Assembly: GCA_009103225.1 (NCBI GenBank)
Contig: RHPI01003156.1
Span: 953,339 to 1,017,338 of the forward strand
Length of the DNA stretch: 64,000 nt
Reading direction: 5' to 3'
From: Chlorokybus atmophyticus
Lineage: Eukaryota > Streptophyta > Chlorokybophyceae > Chlorokybales > Chlorokybaceae
Both the position numbers and the translations under genes were made by a program. The notes below the pieces were generated by a model. It was not told the DNA's origin. It saw only the letters and a list, made by a program, of their open reading frames with translations, and did no database searches. Shown piece by piece: positions 1 through 11,983 of this stretch. Every line of letters starts with the position of its first letter. The stretch's first letter is position 1.

Positions 1-1310
1 GTGCACCCCACCCCCACATGTTCTGTGTGATATGTTGGTGCTGTGCTGTGCTGCAATGCCTGGTGACTTGCTGCTATGCATGACTGCCTGCTACGCACTG
101 TGTGACTGCTGTGTGAATGCACTTTTGCTATGCTTGTATTCAGACTGATGGCTGTTTGTTGCTATTGTATTGCTATGCATGGAGCCGTTGACACTCACTA
201 ATTGGAAGTGAAGATTGGTTGATGATGATGTGGTGGCTAAGGTTGCAGGCGTTACAAGGTGTACGCCAGAACGGATCTTACACTGCAGCAGCAATCCCAT
301 CCTCCTAAGACTGGCGGCAGGCGATACACAAGCACTGCCGCCACACTGCACACTGCACCAGCACTACACACTTCACCCATCACGTGATACATGCCACAAT
401 CTCTGCATCCTATATATTGTACGCCACCCTCAACCCCTGTCTGTGTTGTTTGCTGGTGGAGGGTCTAACCATCAGCGCCTGTTGCTTCAGGTTGGTTGCT
501 GTACTTGCTGTCTTGGCCTGCTGCCCTGCCCTGCTCTACTCCAACCACCGTGTATGCCCCTGCTGGTGTAATCAAGTTCTGCTCTGCCTTGCTCCTGTTT
601 GCTGCTTGCATTGCTTTGTTTACTTGCTTGCAATGCACCCGCAACTCAGATAAGCCTATATACCATGTCGAACATACGCTATTTGTTTGGTTGTTAACTT
701 CAATGTAAAGTTCAAAGTGTTATTGATTATGCTTCACTGATGCCATCTTTAAAGCCGTCAACTAAGTTTTAGATCGCAACCACCAACACTCATGCTTGCA
801 TGCATAGAAGCCACCATGCATTGCGTTGCTCACAATGGACACAGCAATAAGGACTTGATGCACTGCATCAAGTAAAACTAAGGTGTGAGCGACGAAAGCA
901 ACTCTCAAGGCCCTCGTTCAATAGAAATTCGAAGCGCGACGACTTGCTATGCCTCGAGGCGTTACAAGAGTAATATAACCACACCCATAAAGCTACAACA
1001 TGAACTTGTATTTGAATGTCTAATGTGGGGAGTGCCAATCTGGAAGCTGCTATGTAGCACAACAACGAAAGGGACCACACGTCCCCTTTCTCCCTCTCGC
1101 ATCAGAGAGCTATTTCTCGAGCGGTCGGGTCTTGACCAAAACCAATCGCTGCATGCAACCCTCAACACGCTTGACACAGCAACACCACTGACGTAAAGAT
1201 TCAGGCTCTGTGTGAATGCGTAATTGCAGTGACGATGCCATGAGCAATGCTCACCAACAAATTATACATGGCCCATATAGCCAGCGACCGCGTTCTGGAG
1301 CACACTGCTG
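1..1310. other. Left-end stretch without a supported gene
   Basis: No reading frame here shows conserved motifs or a plausible splice pattern. The sequence is noncoding in style, rich in CA/TG and GCATGC-like words. A short palindrome lies at 853-873 (10-bp arms, one-base loop). The right part is presumably the 3' untranslated and downstream region of the minus-strand co-chaperone gene that ends at 1311. Confidence 0.5.
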
Positions 1311-4300
1311 CTACCTTGGCACAGCATGGCCCGAAGCAGAGATGTGCTTGAACAATTGATTCCTGTAACAATTGTCTTAGCAAACAAGAGATGTGCACGT
1401 TATAATTCCAACAACGACACAAACCTTGTGGTGAACTCGATTTCGCAGACGGCGCACGCAAACTCATCATCATCCTTGTTCCGCCCCTGCAATACGAAGA
1501 GAGGGCCAAGTTGTAACCACCAGGGGTGCCTACATCGTATTTGACAACGCTTGATGCCACTACCAACATGCTGTGATCACCACACGTGGCAGCTGGCTCA
1601 GGCCTCCAAGTTGTTGCACAAGGCACTGACCTTGTCACGCTTGCCTTTGCCCCTCTCCACAGCACGCTTTTGCGTCTGCTCTTGGTTGCCGGTAGATGCT
1701 GCAGAAGCAGGTTGGTTCTTTGTGGCCGCTGACTTAGGCGCGCGACGGCTCTTTCTGCGTCCTTTAACAGGTGCACTGCTGACGCAAACAAGTCAGTCAT
1801 TTGCCAGTGCGATTGAAGCCATGGCGGTGTAAATTGCTGTACTTTATTCAAGCACTGCACAGCAGACCCGGGCAACTGCTTAAGCACAACCGATATGACA
1901 CTAGCCACACTGTCATGCTGCAGCTGTGCTGACTGCAGTTACAGTTATAAGTTCTTCAATGCTTGACACAACAAACACACACATCTGCATACGTAACTAC
2001 GACAATCGCAGCGATGACAACCTGCTGAAGAGAACACAACACAAACCACGCACCAGTCATCCTGGTTGCGTCCTGATGTACTAGGGGTTGCATCATCCTC
2101 CGGCATAACTGGTGGTCGCTCCACCTGACAGTACGCACTTACTTGGCACAACAACCACACGACCATAGCACTGCTGCGTAGATCAGTGCCGAGTGCTAAG
2201 CAACCCAAGCTGCGCATGGTTTGCACGAAACACATGTCCAACCTCATCAGAAGTCAGCCGGGTGTCAGGCTGTGAGGTTTCTGCGCTGCCGGACTGCGGG
2301 GCTTGCGCATCATCACCTGTCGCATCGTCTTCGTCCTCAGAAACGGGCTGACGCTGTGAGTGTGTCCGCATCATGACCGCAAGCAGTGCCTCATCATCCT
2401 CAAAGTACTGCTTCTCAGCTACCTCATTGTCACTGTGAGACAGTGTCGCCTCATCATCGGACAAGTGAGGATTCATTTCAGGTTGTGTCTCGGCCATTCT
2501 GGACTGCTGAGCTGCTCGCTGCTGCCGCCCCTCCTCTTCCTGCTGACGTTGTTGCTCTTTGAGTGTCTCGTCTGGGTTGCTGTCCGTTTCCCAACCGAAC
2601 TCGCTGTCATCATCCTCAGCTTTGCTGCCACCAGTGCTGTCTGAGAAAAACTGTTCACCATCCTCTGAATTCGCACCATCGTCAACCCAAGCATTAAACT
2701 CGGCAGCTTTTTCAATGTGCTTCTTAGACTTCTCGTGATTGAGCCACCTACGCCACACGATACACGCATGACACAAACAGGCCATGCATTTGCAGTTTCA
2801 ACTCGTAGGCTGGACATTACTCACTGTGCCAATGACTTGAAAGGCTTCTTGCATGCAACGCAATAGAACTCTGCCTTGTTTGAACTGGTTTCTTCCTCAC
2901 TGCTGCTGTCATAGTGCTTGTCATTCCGGACAACCCATGCTTCCTCGCGATACGCTTTGGCTCGCTCCGCCTTCTCCTGTACCTGTGTCACGATGTGCCG
3001 ACCATGCGTCTGTAATAGCTTGACAAATGCAGGCATACCATACCTACATCAGCACTTTTACCTGTTGCTGCCTTCTCAGCTTCTCTTGCTCCGCCTTGGC
3101 TGCCCTTTCTTTCTGCAGCTTTGCAAGGTGCGCAATAACGCGCTTGTCCCTCTTACGCACAAAGGATGCAAGATGTCGGACGAGCTCGTTGAAGGCCTGC
3201 TTCTCTTTTCGCCGCACCTTCTTGTTCTCTTCCTCCATCAACCGACGCACCTGCGCAAGAACAAGTCGAAACCCTGTATGACAAGCTGCAAGGTGCTTCT
3301 TCGGCAACCCGTTCTATGCAATGCTCTGATGGGGCCACCTTGCGGTTGGGAGCCTCAGCAAGGTTATAATCGTCACACCAAGCAAAGTCCTTCTTGGTGG
3401 CAAAGCCAAGCCAGAAAGAGTAAAATGTTGCCACTTCCTGATACGGAGTGCTCGCATTGCCGAAGGCAGGTGCTGGTTTCAACTTCTCACCGTCCATATA
3501 CGCGGCCTGTGAAAAGGTCCAGGTTTCGAGGGTAAGCTTATTTAAGCCAACAACTAGAAAAATGTCTACTGGAGTATTGGTGGGACTGGTGCCTGCGCAT
3601 GTTCTCCGACAACCAGGTGAACGTGCACCGTGAGTGAACAGCATATGCAAGTGCACACAGTACATACCATGCTCTCTTGTTGGTATAGCTGATTGAAAAT
3701 GTCTGCATAGACAGCGTAAAAGCCCTGCACGCAGCAACCACATGTTAAACTATGTCCAGGTATGGCATCCCAAACGCTCCATTGATCTGTTGCTGACCTT
3801 GCCAGTGTCTCCGTAACCAGAGTATGCCGTGGGGCTGAAGTATGGCCAAAGGTTGATTTCATCTGGCTCCTTGGCATGCTCGTGTTCGTCATCTGAATAA
3901 ATGCAGGCAAAGAGATTGGTAAACGTCTATAACATGTACACTGACAGGTTAACATGTTGCTTCTGTCCTGGCAGACGCACCTCCATGGATGATAGACTCT
4001 CTGTGCCCATCGTACCTGTTGGTCAACAACTGATCATTAACTACGTTCAACTCGAAGCAGGTTACCACGGATTCGGTACAGTCAACTGCTCATGCAGAAC
4101 GAGAGAACCTAGTCACATTGTCAACAAGCGCACTCGCACGTATGGTGTCATGACTTGCTGTAATGCAGTGTGCTGTAACAACTGCATTGGAGCAAACAAT
4201 AGTTATCTCACCAGACTTGCCCTGATTGCTGCAAAGCATTCCTTACCTTCATGTGCTGACAATTGTATGCCAATCAGATATTGCAAGTACGTGTGTTGTT

Positions 4301-4780
4301 GACTGAACTGAACTAGTACAGCAACTACAGAACTTACACACGCACCAGATGTGCGACAAACATGTGGCTGACAAACAATATTACATGTACAAATCAGCAC
4401 CGCAAAATAGTAGTAGTAGTAGTAGTAGTAGCAGTAGTAGTAGTAGTAGTTCTCATAGGCAAAAGGTATGCTCACCATGCGCGCTCGTCCTTGTCGCTCA
4501 GCACGTCGTAGGCATTCTGAATCTCTTTGAACTTTGCTGTCGCCTCCTCCTCATTATCTCTGTTCTTGTCTGCAAGCATGCCTCAGTTACACACGAGATT
4601 GCAGTGGCACGTGGCACTCCAGAACTTGGTCAAGCAACGTCGAGTTAACTTCATAAGTAACCATGCAGACATGCACGTACCAGGGTGAAGCAGCAAGGCC
4701 AGGCGGCGGTAGCTGGTGCGGATCTCCTCAGGGGTGGCATTCCTGCTCACTGTCAATACTTCATAGTAGCAGCGCGGCAT
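1311..4780 (-). CDS. DNAJC21: DNAJC21/JJJ1-like J-domain co-chaperone with two zinc fingers
   Basis: Thirteen exons give about 585 aa: 4681-4780, 4476-4569, 3981-4015, 3798-3892, 3668-3724, 3339-3506, 3062-3250, 2825-3009, 2243-2747, 2054-2124, 1631-1775, 1425-1486 and 1311-1362. All junctions keep phase. The exon-8 acceptor could instead be at 2982, giving 9 aa less. The start is the ATG 4 codons before YYEVL of the J domain. The HPD motif is split across intron 1 (HP, then D-KN). Next come the family signatures LWPYFS and YSGYGD, a basic coiled region with FVRKRDKRV, a C2H2 finger ([10 protein letters not shown]...HEKSKKH, its second half starting in exon 9), a long acidic stretch in exon 9, a basic linker, and a last finger (CAVCEIEF...KHISASGH) that ends almost at the stop. 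Family members (yeast Jjj1, human DNAJC21) stimulate Hsp70 in cytoplasmic maturation of the 60S ribosomal subunit. Human DNAJC21 is of similar length. The gene is head to head with the ATAD2-like gene. Confidence 0.93.
4408..4451. repeat. (TAG)n microsatellite in a DNAJC21 intron
   Basis: About 14 TAG/AGT units with a single CAG interruption, lying in intron 2 of the DNAJC21-like gene just downstream of exon 2 on the minus strand. Confidence 0.9.
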
Positions 4781-5270
4781 CCTGGCGCATCCGCCAGGCA
4801 CCACGCGCCCTCCACCCCCACCCCCACCCCCACCCCCACCTCCCTCACCGCCGCCGCCGCCGCCGCTGCCACGTGTCAGCTTAGGACTAGCTTATACTTT
4901 TCCGCTTTACGCAATACATGAACGCACATGCTACAACGCACGTAACGCGCATGCGGGCAGCGAGCAAAAGTTCGTCATAGCATGCCAGTCTCATGCTAAC
5001 GTTATGAGACTCACTTCCCGCCACTCCTGCTACGCTTTGCTAAACGTTGGCGGCAGGGGCGTTGGTGGCGACGGTGGTGTTGTCGTCGTTGTCCTCTTTG
5101 TTGTGCTGCTGATGGTGGGCAGGAGCTGGAGGGGGGTGGGGTAGAGTCGCGTGTAGACGAGTAGCGCTTCATGAGGCGACAGGGGGAGGCAATGGCGGGG
5201 CAGCTAGTGTGGACCAGCTGTAGCACAGGAGGCTAGCAGGGAGGGAGGCTTTGGGCAGCTAACACTACGC
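4781..5270. promoter_or_regulatory. Divergent intergenic region between DNAJC21-like and ATAD2-like genes
   Basis: This stretch of about 490 bp separates two head-to-head start codons and must hold both 5' untranslated regions and core promoters. It contains a (CCCCCA)n tract near 4813-4842 and a (GCC)n tract near 4850-4867 beside the DNAJC21 start. A GC-rich block lies near the ATAD2 start. No TATA box or transcription factor site is convincing. Confidence 0.45.
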
Positions 5271-8200
5271 ATGGCTGCGGCTTCTGGACGAAGGAGAGGC
5301 GCGTACAATCTTCGTCAGGGCGTCGCACGGCACAGCTACTCTGCGTTGAGCAGCAAAGGTTACAACAGCGACACTCCCCTCCACAGCAAGCAGGCGAGAG
5401 CAACACTGCTTGTCGAGCAGCACGGAGAGACGTTATTGTGGCTTGGCTCAGATGATGTTGCGCAGTGCAAAATCTACTTAGCACAGGCGTTGCTGATTGA
5501 CTGCCCGAGTGCCTTAAAAGTACTACAGACCGACTGCTGCTAGCCAATGCAGTAGTAGACAAGACGCTCCCAACGGCAATGCAACCATGAGCCCTATCTT
5601 GCACAGCCTATACATGCTGTCGGCGGTGCTGTATGCGCAACGTTAGTGTGGTCTTGGACGCTGGCTAGCAATTGTTGCATGCACACGTGCTCGCATGCAA
5701 AGCAAAGTTAGAATGCATACACGCGTGCCATGCATATACTAAACTTCTTGTGTCTTTCCTGCAGAGGCATGCCCGCAGCTCGGACCTTCTCAGCGACGGC
5801 ATGTCTCCTGATCCAAAGCAAGGCGAGAAACGTCGCAAACGCAAGTGCATTGTAGTGACGAGCCCCGTGAAGGTGAGAGTGTGAACGGCCTTGTCGCAGT
5901 CAATGACGGCTGGATGCATGCTTAGAAGCTTATCTTAAACCACTATCACGTTCAGGACTACTTCATTCAAAAACGCCAGAGCCAATCAATTGTTAGAGGA
6001 GAAACCTCTGAGAGCGAAACCGACGCACCAACACGCAGCCACATCAAGACACGGCTGCGCTCTGCTGCTCAGGTTCCTTGGCATGCAATGGGCGCCACAA
6101 TAGTGGAGACATGTTGCGCATGTCACTATGGATAGCAAACACTTTGCATGCAGGCAGGCAGCTCACTCGTGGGTCTGTTGCCGCTGTAAGGTGTATGGGA
6201 CGGCCAGACATGGTCTCAGCGCAATCGCCCAAGACAATGTTCTTCACAAAGGCAGCTATCGCTTGCGCAACCGAGGGCACAAGCCGTTGGGAGTGAAGGC
6301 TGTGTCACTTTCCTCATCAGAGCAGGCAGTAAGTGCTTCTCTTTGTTGTGGTACCGTTTATGCACGTTTTTTATAGGGCCGCCAGTCACTATTTGGTGAT
6401 GCAGGATGACGATGATGAGAGCGATGATGGTGATGCAAGTGAGCAAAACGATGACGACAGAAAACAAAGTTGTGATGACCAGCAGTCTCACCAGAAGAAG
6501 CTGAACACTGCAGAGAATGGCGCAGACAAGGATGACGCAGATCTGTCCAAAAGTGCAAAGCGGTATGAGAGAAGGGCACGCGCTACAGTGCAGCGCTTTT
6601 CGCCAGGCCCTCGTGTAAGTCCCCTGTGCATCCCATCCATGTCAATGCAGCATGCTTATAATGTCTCTCCACACAGCACAAGCGCAAAAGAGCCCACGTT
6701 TCCGGAAGCAAGAATCGAAAGCGTTTGTACTTCTCCCGTCAGCAACCCCGAGACAGTGGTACTTCAGAGCCTGAGACCAGCGGTGAACCAACCACCCGCA
6801 CGAGGCTGTCACTTGCAGAGTTGGGACGCTGGCCTGGAGCAGGACTGGTGGGCCTTGGCCATCGCAACACAACAGGCATACCTGGAGACAACACCAGCAG
6901 GCTTCTTGCAGACATACAGCCGCTAGAGCCAGACCCGTCCATCACCTTCGATGCGGTCGGTGGACTCACGCACTACATCAAGGTGTGAGCGCCTGTGTAG
7001 GCACAAACGTCCATGCCGGTAATGTTAAACACGAGGCATCATAAATTGTCATGCTTCGCTAAAGCTCATTGCTTAGTGCAGGCACTGAAGGAAATGATAC
7101 ATCTCCCCTTTCTGTATCCTGAAGTGTTTGAACAATTTCACATAACTCCACCAAGAGGAGTGCTCTTCTACGGCCCTCCCGGCACAGGTTAGTAGCCTGC
7201 TGCCTTTGCCTTGTTGCTTTTAACCATAGCGAGTGTCACGACGGCAATGTGCCTGTAAGCTCATTTCAACTATGGCTCAGGGAAGACACTTGTAGCGCGA
7301 GCCCTTGCTAGCTCTGCATCTACTTCAAGTAAACGGGTGACATTCTTCATGCGCAAGGTGAGGCAGGCGGTTGCATGGCGCTTCCTTGTACAAGTTCAAC
7401 AATAGTGATAGAGCCTGCATCACTGCAGGGTGCCGATGTGTTGTCAGAATGGGTTGGGGAGGCCGAAAAGTCGCTGCGTCTATTGTTTGAAGAAGCCAGG
7501 CGACAGCAGCCTTCAATTATTTTCTTTGATGAGATAGATGGCCTCGCTCCTGTAAGGACAAGCAGACAGGATCAAGTTCATAACTCTATTGTCTCCACGC
7601 TGCTCGCGTTGATGGATGGGTTGGACTCGCGAGGCAAGGTAATGCTCTGCTGCTGGCCTGGCTGTATACTGATGCATAGGATCTAACATCTGGCTTTGCT
7701 AGGTGGTTGTGATAGGTGCCACGAATAGAATCGATGCACTGGATGGCGCATTGCGCCGGCCAGGCCGGTTCGACCGCGAGTTCGCTTTTCCTTTGCCTTC
7801 GGCTGAAGGCAGGGAAGAGATTCTCAAGATTCACACTGCCAGTTGGCAGCAGAAGCCACCATCCAAGTTCATGCATCAGTTGGCAGCGCTGTGCGTTGGG
7901 TACTGTGGAGCTGACTTGAAGGTACCTCAAGTTGCTTTCTTCATGGTACTTGTAATGTAAGTGTTGTGCTGGGGACCTCACCTTGTTGTTCTATGCGTCC
8001 ACATGTAGGCTTTGTGCACAGAGGCAGCCATTCGCGCCTTGAGAAGGGTGTATCCTCAGATATATGACAGCGATGACAGACTGCTCATCGATGTCAACAC
8101 CATTGTAGTTCAAGTACGGGAGTACATGCTGGCCGTTGTGTCATGTTGTAGGTTACAGGTCTGACAATATTCGTTTGCCTCAGGAGTGTGATTTTGAAGC

Positions 8201-10841
8201 TGCTATGTCAGCAATCACACCTGCTGCTCACCGCTCCGCTCTCGTCCATGCACGGCCCCTGTCTTTGCCAGTTGCTGCCTGCTTAGCCTCTCAGTTCAAC
8301 AGCGCTCTACAGCAAGTGATTGAAGTGTTCCCTCCTGCGGCTGCCTGTCTTGGCGCGAGCCAAGCCAGTGTCGACCCCGTGTCGCAGGCTGGGCAAGGCA
8401 TCGCATTCTCTCTGCCCTGTACAAAACACCCTCGTCTTCTTCTCTGCGGTCCAGCAGATGCCGGACAGGTACCATCATATTGCATGCCTTGTGTCAGTCT
8501 TGCAGAAGTTTGTGGTGACGTTGAAGATAGATGCCCAGAAACTGCGAAGATTTAGCCTATACTTGCATGGCCTGGAGAAGCTGACGCCGATGCTTGTGCA
8601 GGACCACATGGGTCCTGCCTTATTACACATACTTGAGCAATTTCCTGTGCACTCTATTGGGCTACCGGCCTTGCTGGCAGACGCAGCTGCCAAAGGCCCT
8701 GAAGAAGCCCTAGTGCGCATTATTATTGAGGCGCAGCGCTCTGCGCCAGCTGTGCTATATTTGCCGCATGTGCATTTGTGGTGGGAAGTGGTAAGACCAT
8801 ATGCGCTATAACCATTGTGAAATGACATGTTCATAACATAAGCTGTGTTGTATGCAGGCCAGTGACTCGCTGGCTACCACCTTGTTAATGTTGTTGGCGG
8901 AGCTACCGCCAACGCTGCCTGTCTTATTATTAGCAACCTCTGGTGTCCCGCATGCCGAACTACACCCTGATGCTCGCTCGCTGTTTGGTCGTCATGTGTA
9001 AGTGAAGCATTTTGCTTCGGAGCTGCGTGTCAGACTGAATACAGCTGCTGACTGGCTTGAACCGCAGGTATGAGATGAGACCGCCATCCCTATCAGACCG
9101 CTTGGCGTACTTCGCAAAGGCCAGTGACATGGCCATGGAATCTCTTCGTACAAATGGTGCCCTCAATGAGATACCCACCAAAGAGCAGCCCGTCCTGCCC
9201 AAAGCTCCCGCACGTGCAATGTTGCTATCAAATTTTCGACAGACTGCAGAGATAGAAACACGCGCCGTCAGGCAGCTGCGCATGTTCCTGCGAGAGGTCT
9301 GCACGCGGTGAGCGATGATGGTGCTACCTTGTCCCACCCATGTTGTCACTGCACCCAGCACTTTCAACCACAGCTGCCATGACAACATCAAAGCTGCTCT
9401 ATTTTGCTGCTAGCATACTTTCAGGTGGTGGTGGTTCTGTTGTGCTAGCATGATTTGTTTCCTGGTCCTTTGCACGCAGAGTTCTTGCTGATCGCAAGTG
9501 GAAAGCTTTTGCCTCACTGGCCACAAAAGAGGGCGCTGACGGGCATCCTGTTGCCAACCCCATGGACTTGTCCACCCTCCTGCGTCAAGTTGACACGGGC
9601 ACGTATATGTCCCAGGAGCTCTTTCTGTCGGATGTGCATCTCATTGTCGAGACTGCCAAGGTATGGTCACCGGCTACTGCATGTTGCATCAGATAGAATT
9701 TTGCAGTCCACGGCAAGTCCATTCAGAGTATTGTTAACTGGTGTGTTTCAATAGGAAGTGCATGGCGAGGACAGTCCTGAAGGCATCAGGATGATCAGCA
9801 AAGCATACGCGCTCGAGGATACGGTAAGTTTTGCAACAACGCAGAAGCTGCAGCTACAAAACCTTGCCTGCAAGTTTCCTTGCCAATCTGCTTTGTCCAC
9901 ATCAACAAGCCCTTAGTTGGAATTGCCGCTTCTGTCAATGGCCTATGTCAATGCGCGGGCATTGACGTAGGCCATTGAAAGAATGTCTGGTCTTGAATGT
10001 CTGCTTGCCCAAGTGGCCACAGTTGGTTCTGTGCATGTATGCATCAGTGCCCAAGTTGTTATGGCACTAATGCATAGTGTTATGTGCACTATACATCCAC
10101 AACACACTTGCCTGCCCATTGCTGATGGAGATGTGACGACAGGTCCACGGTATGATGGTTGTGCTGGACCCGCAGCTGGTCACCCTTTGCGAGGATATTG
10201 CTGCCCGAGGCGGTCCAGTGGAGCCTCCACCAGCCTCGCGCAGTGCGGGCAACAACCGTGTGCGCTTTAGCGAGCGTTTACTCGGCACGCCTCTCCAACA
10301 ACAAGCAGTGCAGGAGAATGCTGCACCCATGACTCGAGCAATGCTCAGGTGCACGGCGAGCGCGCCCGCGGCCGCCACGCTCGCAAGGGGTGGTGTAACA
10401 CAGCCCGATGGGGCGACAGCAGCTCAAGCGGCAGTATCCGAGGATGCATGCTCCACGCAAGAAACAGATGACGAGCAGCACGCGCGTGGCTTTGAGTTCA
10501 ATGAGCTTGAGTACATGCGCTCGGTCGCGAATGAAGTCCCCGAGACACCTCAAGCGGAGACGCCGGCGAACAGACCAACAACAACACCATTGCACGCACA
10601 ACCGACTATCACTTCCCCTCCCAAGGTGCCAGTAGAGTTCCAACAGCGCCTGCTGGCATGGTCGCAGCTGCTCGCCGCCCAGACCGGCAAGATGCTTTGC
10701 GGGGAGCTGGAGAGGGTGTTTGCGCAGATCGCACGCCTGCTACAGAAGCTGCGCGGCGAAGGGCGCGACGCCCATGCAGTGCTGGCCGCCATTGAAGCCT
10801 TTGCCCGCGACATCAGGAACTTCCGCACTGATAGAACTTAG
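5271..10841 (+). CDS. ATAD2: ATAD2/ANCCA-like AAA ATPase with C-terminal bromodomain
   Basis: Exons: 5271-?, 5765-5872, 5956-6072, 6158-6328, 6405-6614, 6677-6982, 7082-7187, 7281-7357, 7429-7638, 7703-7921, 8009-8113, 8184-8468, 8602-8790, 8858-8997, 9068-9307, 9480-9660, 9755-9823 and 10143-10841; about 1,170 aa. Phase is kept from exon 2 to the stop. The end of exon 1 and the exon-4 acceptor are uncertain. A low-complexity acidic/basic N-terminus precedes the first AAA module: FDAVGGL, Walker A GPPGTGKT split by an intron, Walker [10 protein letters not shown], sensor [11 protein letters not shown] and Arg-finger [10 protein letters not shown] degenerate second AAA ([23 protein letters not shown]) and a bromodomain (about 9260-9823, with PMDLS) follow, then a 230-aa tail. 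ATAD2 proteins are nuclear hexameric ATPases that bind acetylated chromatin. The acetyl-lysine-binding Asn looks substituted (see findings). A TGTAA motif, the common green-algal polyadenylation signal, lies about 70 nt after the stop. Confidence 0.93.
9935..9978. repeat. Short near-perfect hairpin in ATAD2 intron 17
   Basis: Two 20-nt arms (9935-9954 and 9959-9978) are inverted copies separated by GCGG. The single difference would be a G-U pair in RNA. It lies in the last intron (9824-10142), well away from both splice sites. Confidence 0.9.
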
Positions 10842-11983
10842 GTGACATGAGGCTCTTCACCACTGCAACTTTGCCGAACGGACACTATTCGGTCAAACTT
10901 GCTTGGTCTTGTAAAGAATGGTCGCTTGTTCCAGTGTAAAAAGCAATACCAGATAGGCATTAACAAGTATGACTAGCACTCATTTAGCCACAGGCAAGAA
11001 CTCTTTGCCTAGAATGTCCTTATCTCCTTATCTTGACAAATAGTTCGCTGCGCTCAAGTTGATGGCGCAGGTTGTGCAGAGATTTGCCAGTCTTTGGTGG
11101 AAGGCTAATTATGTTGATGAGACGGCATAAGCATGCCACTTCGTGAGAGAGTGACTGGTTCTCAAGGTCATGCCGCACCAGACAATGGTGCATGCGATTT
11201 GGGCTGGATCTATGTGACATGAAGTTGCATGCAGCGAAACACCAGCCCACTATGCAAAACAGGGCACGAAGTAAGGGCACGCGTGAGGGGTCAAGTGGAG
11301 CGTGGGTGGATGTACATGCCAAGAGTGTGTGTGGCTACAGCAATGTATGCGACATACTCTGCTTCTCTTTTTGGCTCTTGCTGTGTAACGCTCAAAATAT
11401 GCAGGATGCAATGGGGGCAGTGCACGCATACGCAAGCAATCACAAGCTCAGTTAACAAGGCAAGAACTACAAATTTAGGGGGCCCAGAGCAGCGCTCAAC
11501 AACAACAACAACAACAACTAGCTAGGTAGTCCAACACCAACACAAGCAGGGAGGGCAGTGCACAGTGGTATGACTGGAGGCACCACCTGCGCAGCAGAGG
11601 CGTGTGTGCGACATTTGATGTCAAGCAGACGTTGCGCCAGTTACTGATGCAACTTGTTACAGAACTTGTGTCACAGTGTCTGCAACTTCTGCGTGATACA
11701 CACCACTTTTGCTTTGATTGCGCGAAATGTTCGTGAACTTGCAATAGAAGAGCGACACTCAGCCAAGTAACTTAGTAGCTGCAAGTTGAGAGCGCAGCAG
11801 CAGCAGCAGCAGGTTTTGCGGTGTCCCAGGCCCAGTCTCAGCAGGCCCAGTCTCAGCAGGAGGAGGTTGTTAGCAACGGCAGCGGCAGCGGCGGCGGCGG
11901 GATGTACTACTCCCTCGCCGCCGCTGCTTATAGTCTAGAGGATGTCGTCCCCGTGAGCTAGCTGCTTGCTCAGCAGCAGAGCC
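10842..11983. other. Spacer between ATAD2-like and GLTSCR1-like genes
   Basis: This contains the ATAD2 3' untranslated region and the upstream region of the next gene; no conserved reading frame was seen. A (CAA)n run lies at 11501-11518. A 15-bp unit is repeated twice near 11826-11856. GC-rich sequence (11880-11940) just before the next start codon is probably its 5' untranslated region. Confidence 0.5.

Noticed and set aside
885-1196. Open frame of 103 codons
   Set aside because: No family resemblance, noncoding base usage and no splice partners.
9935-9978. Reading the hairpin as a microRNA precursor
   Set aside because: With 20-bp arms and a 4-nt loop it is too short for a usual plant or algal precursor; kept only as a foldback.
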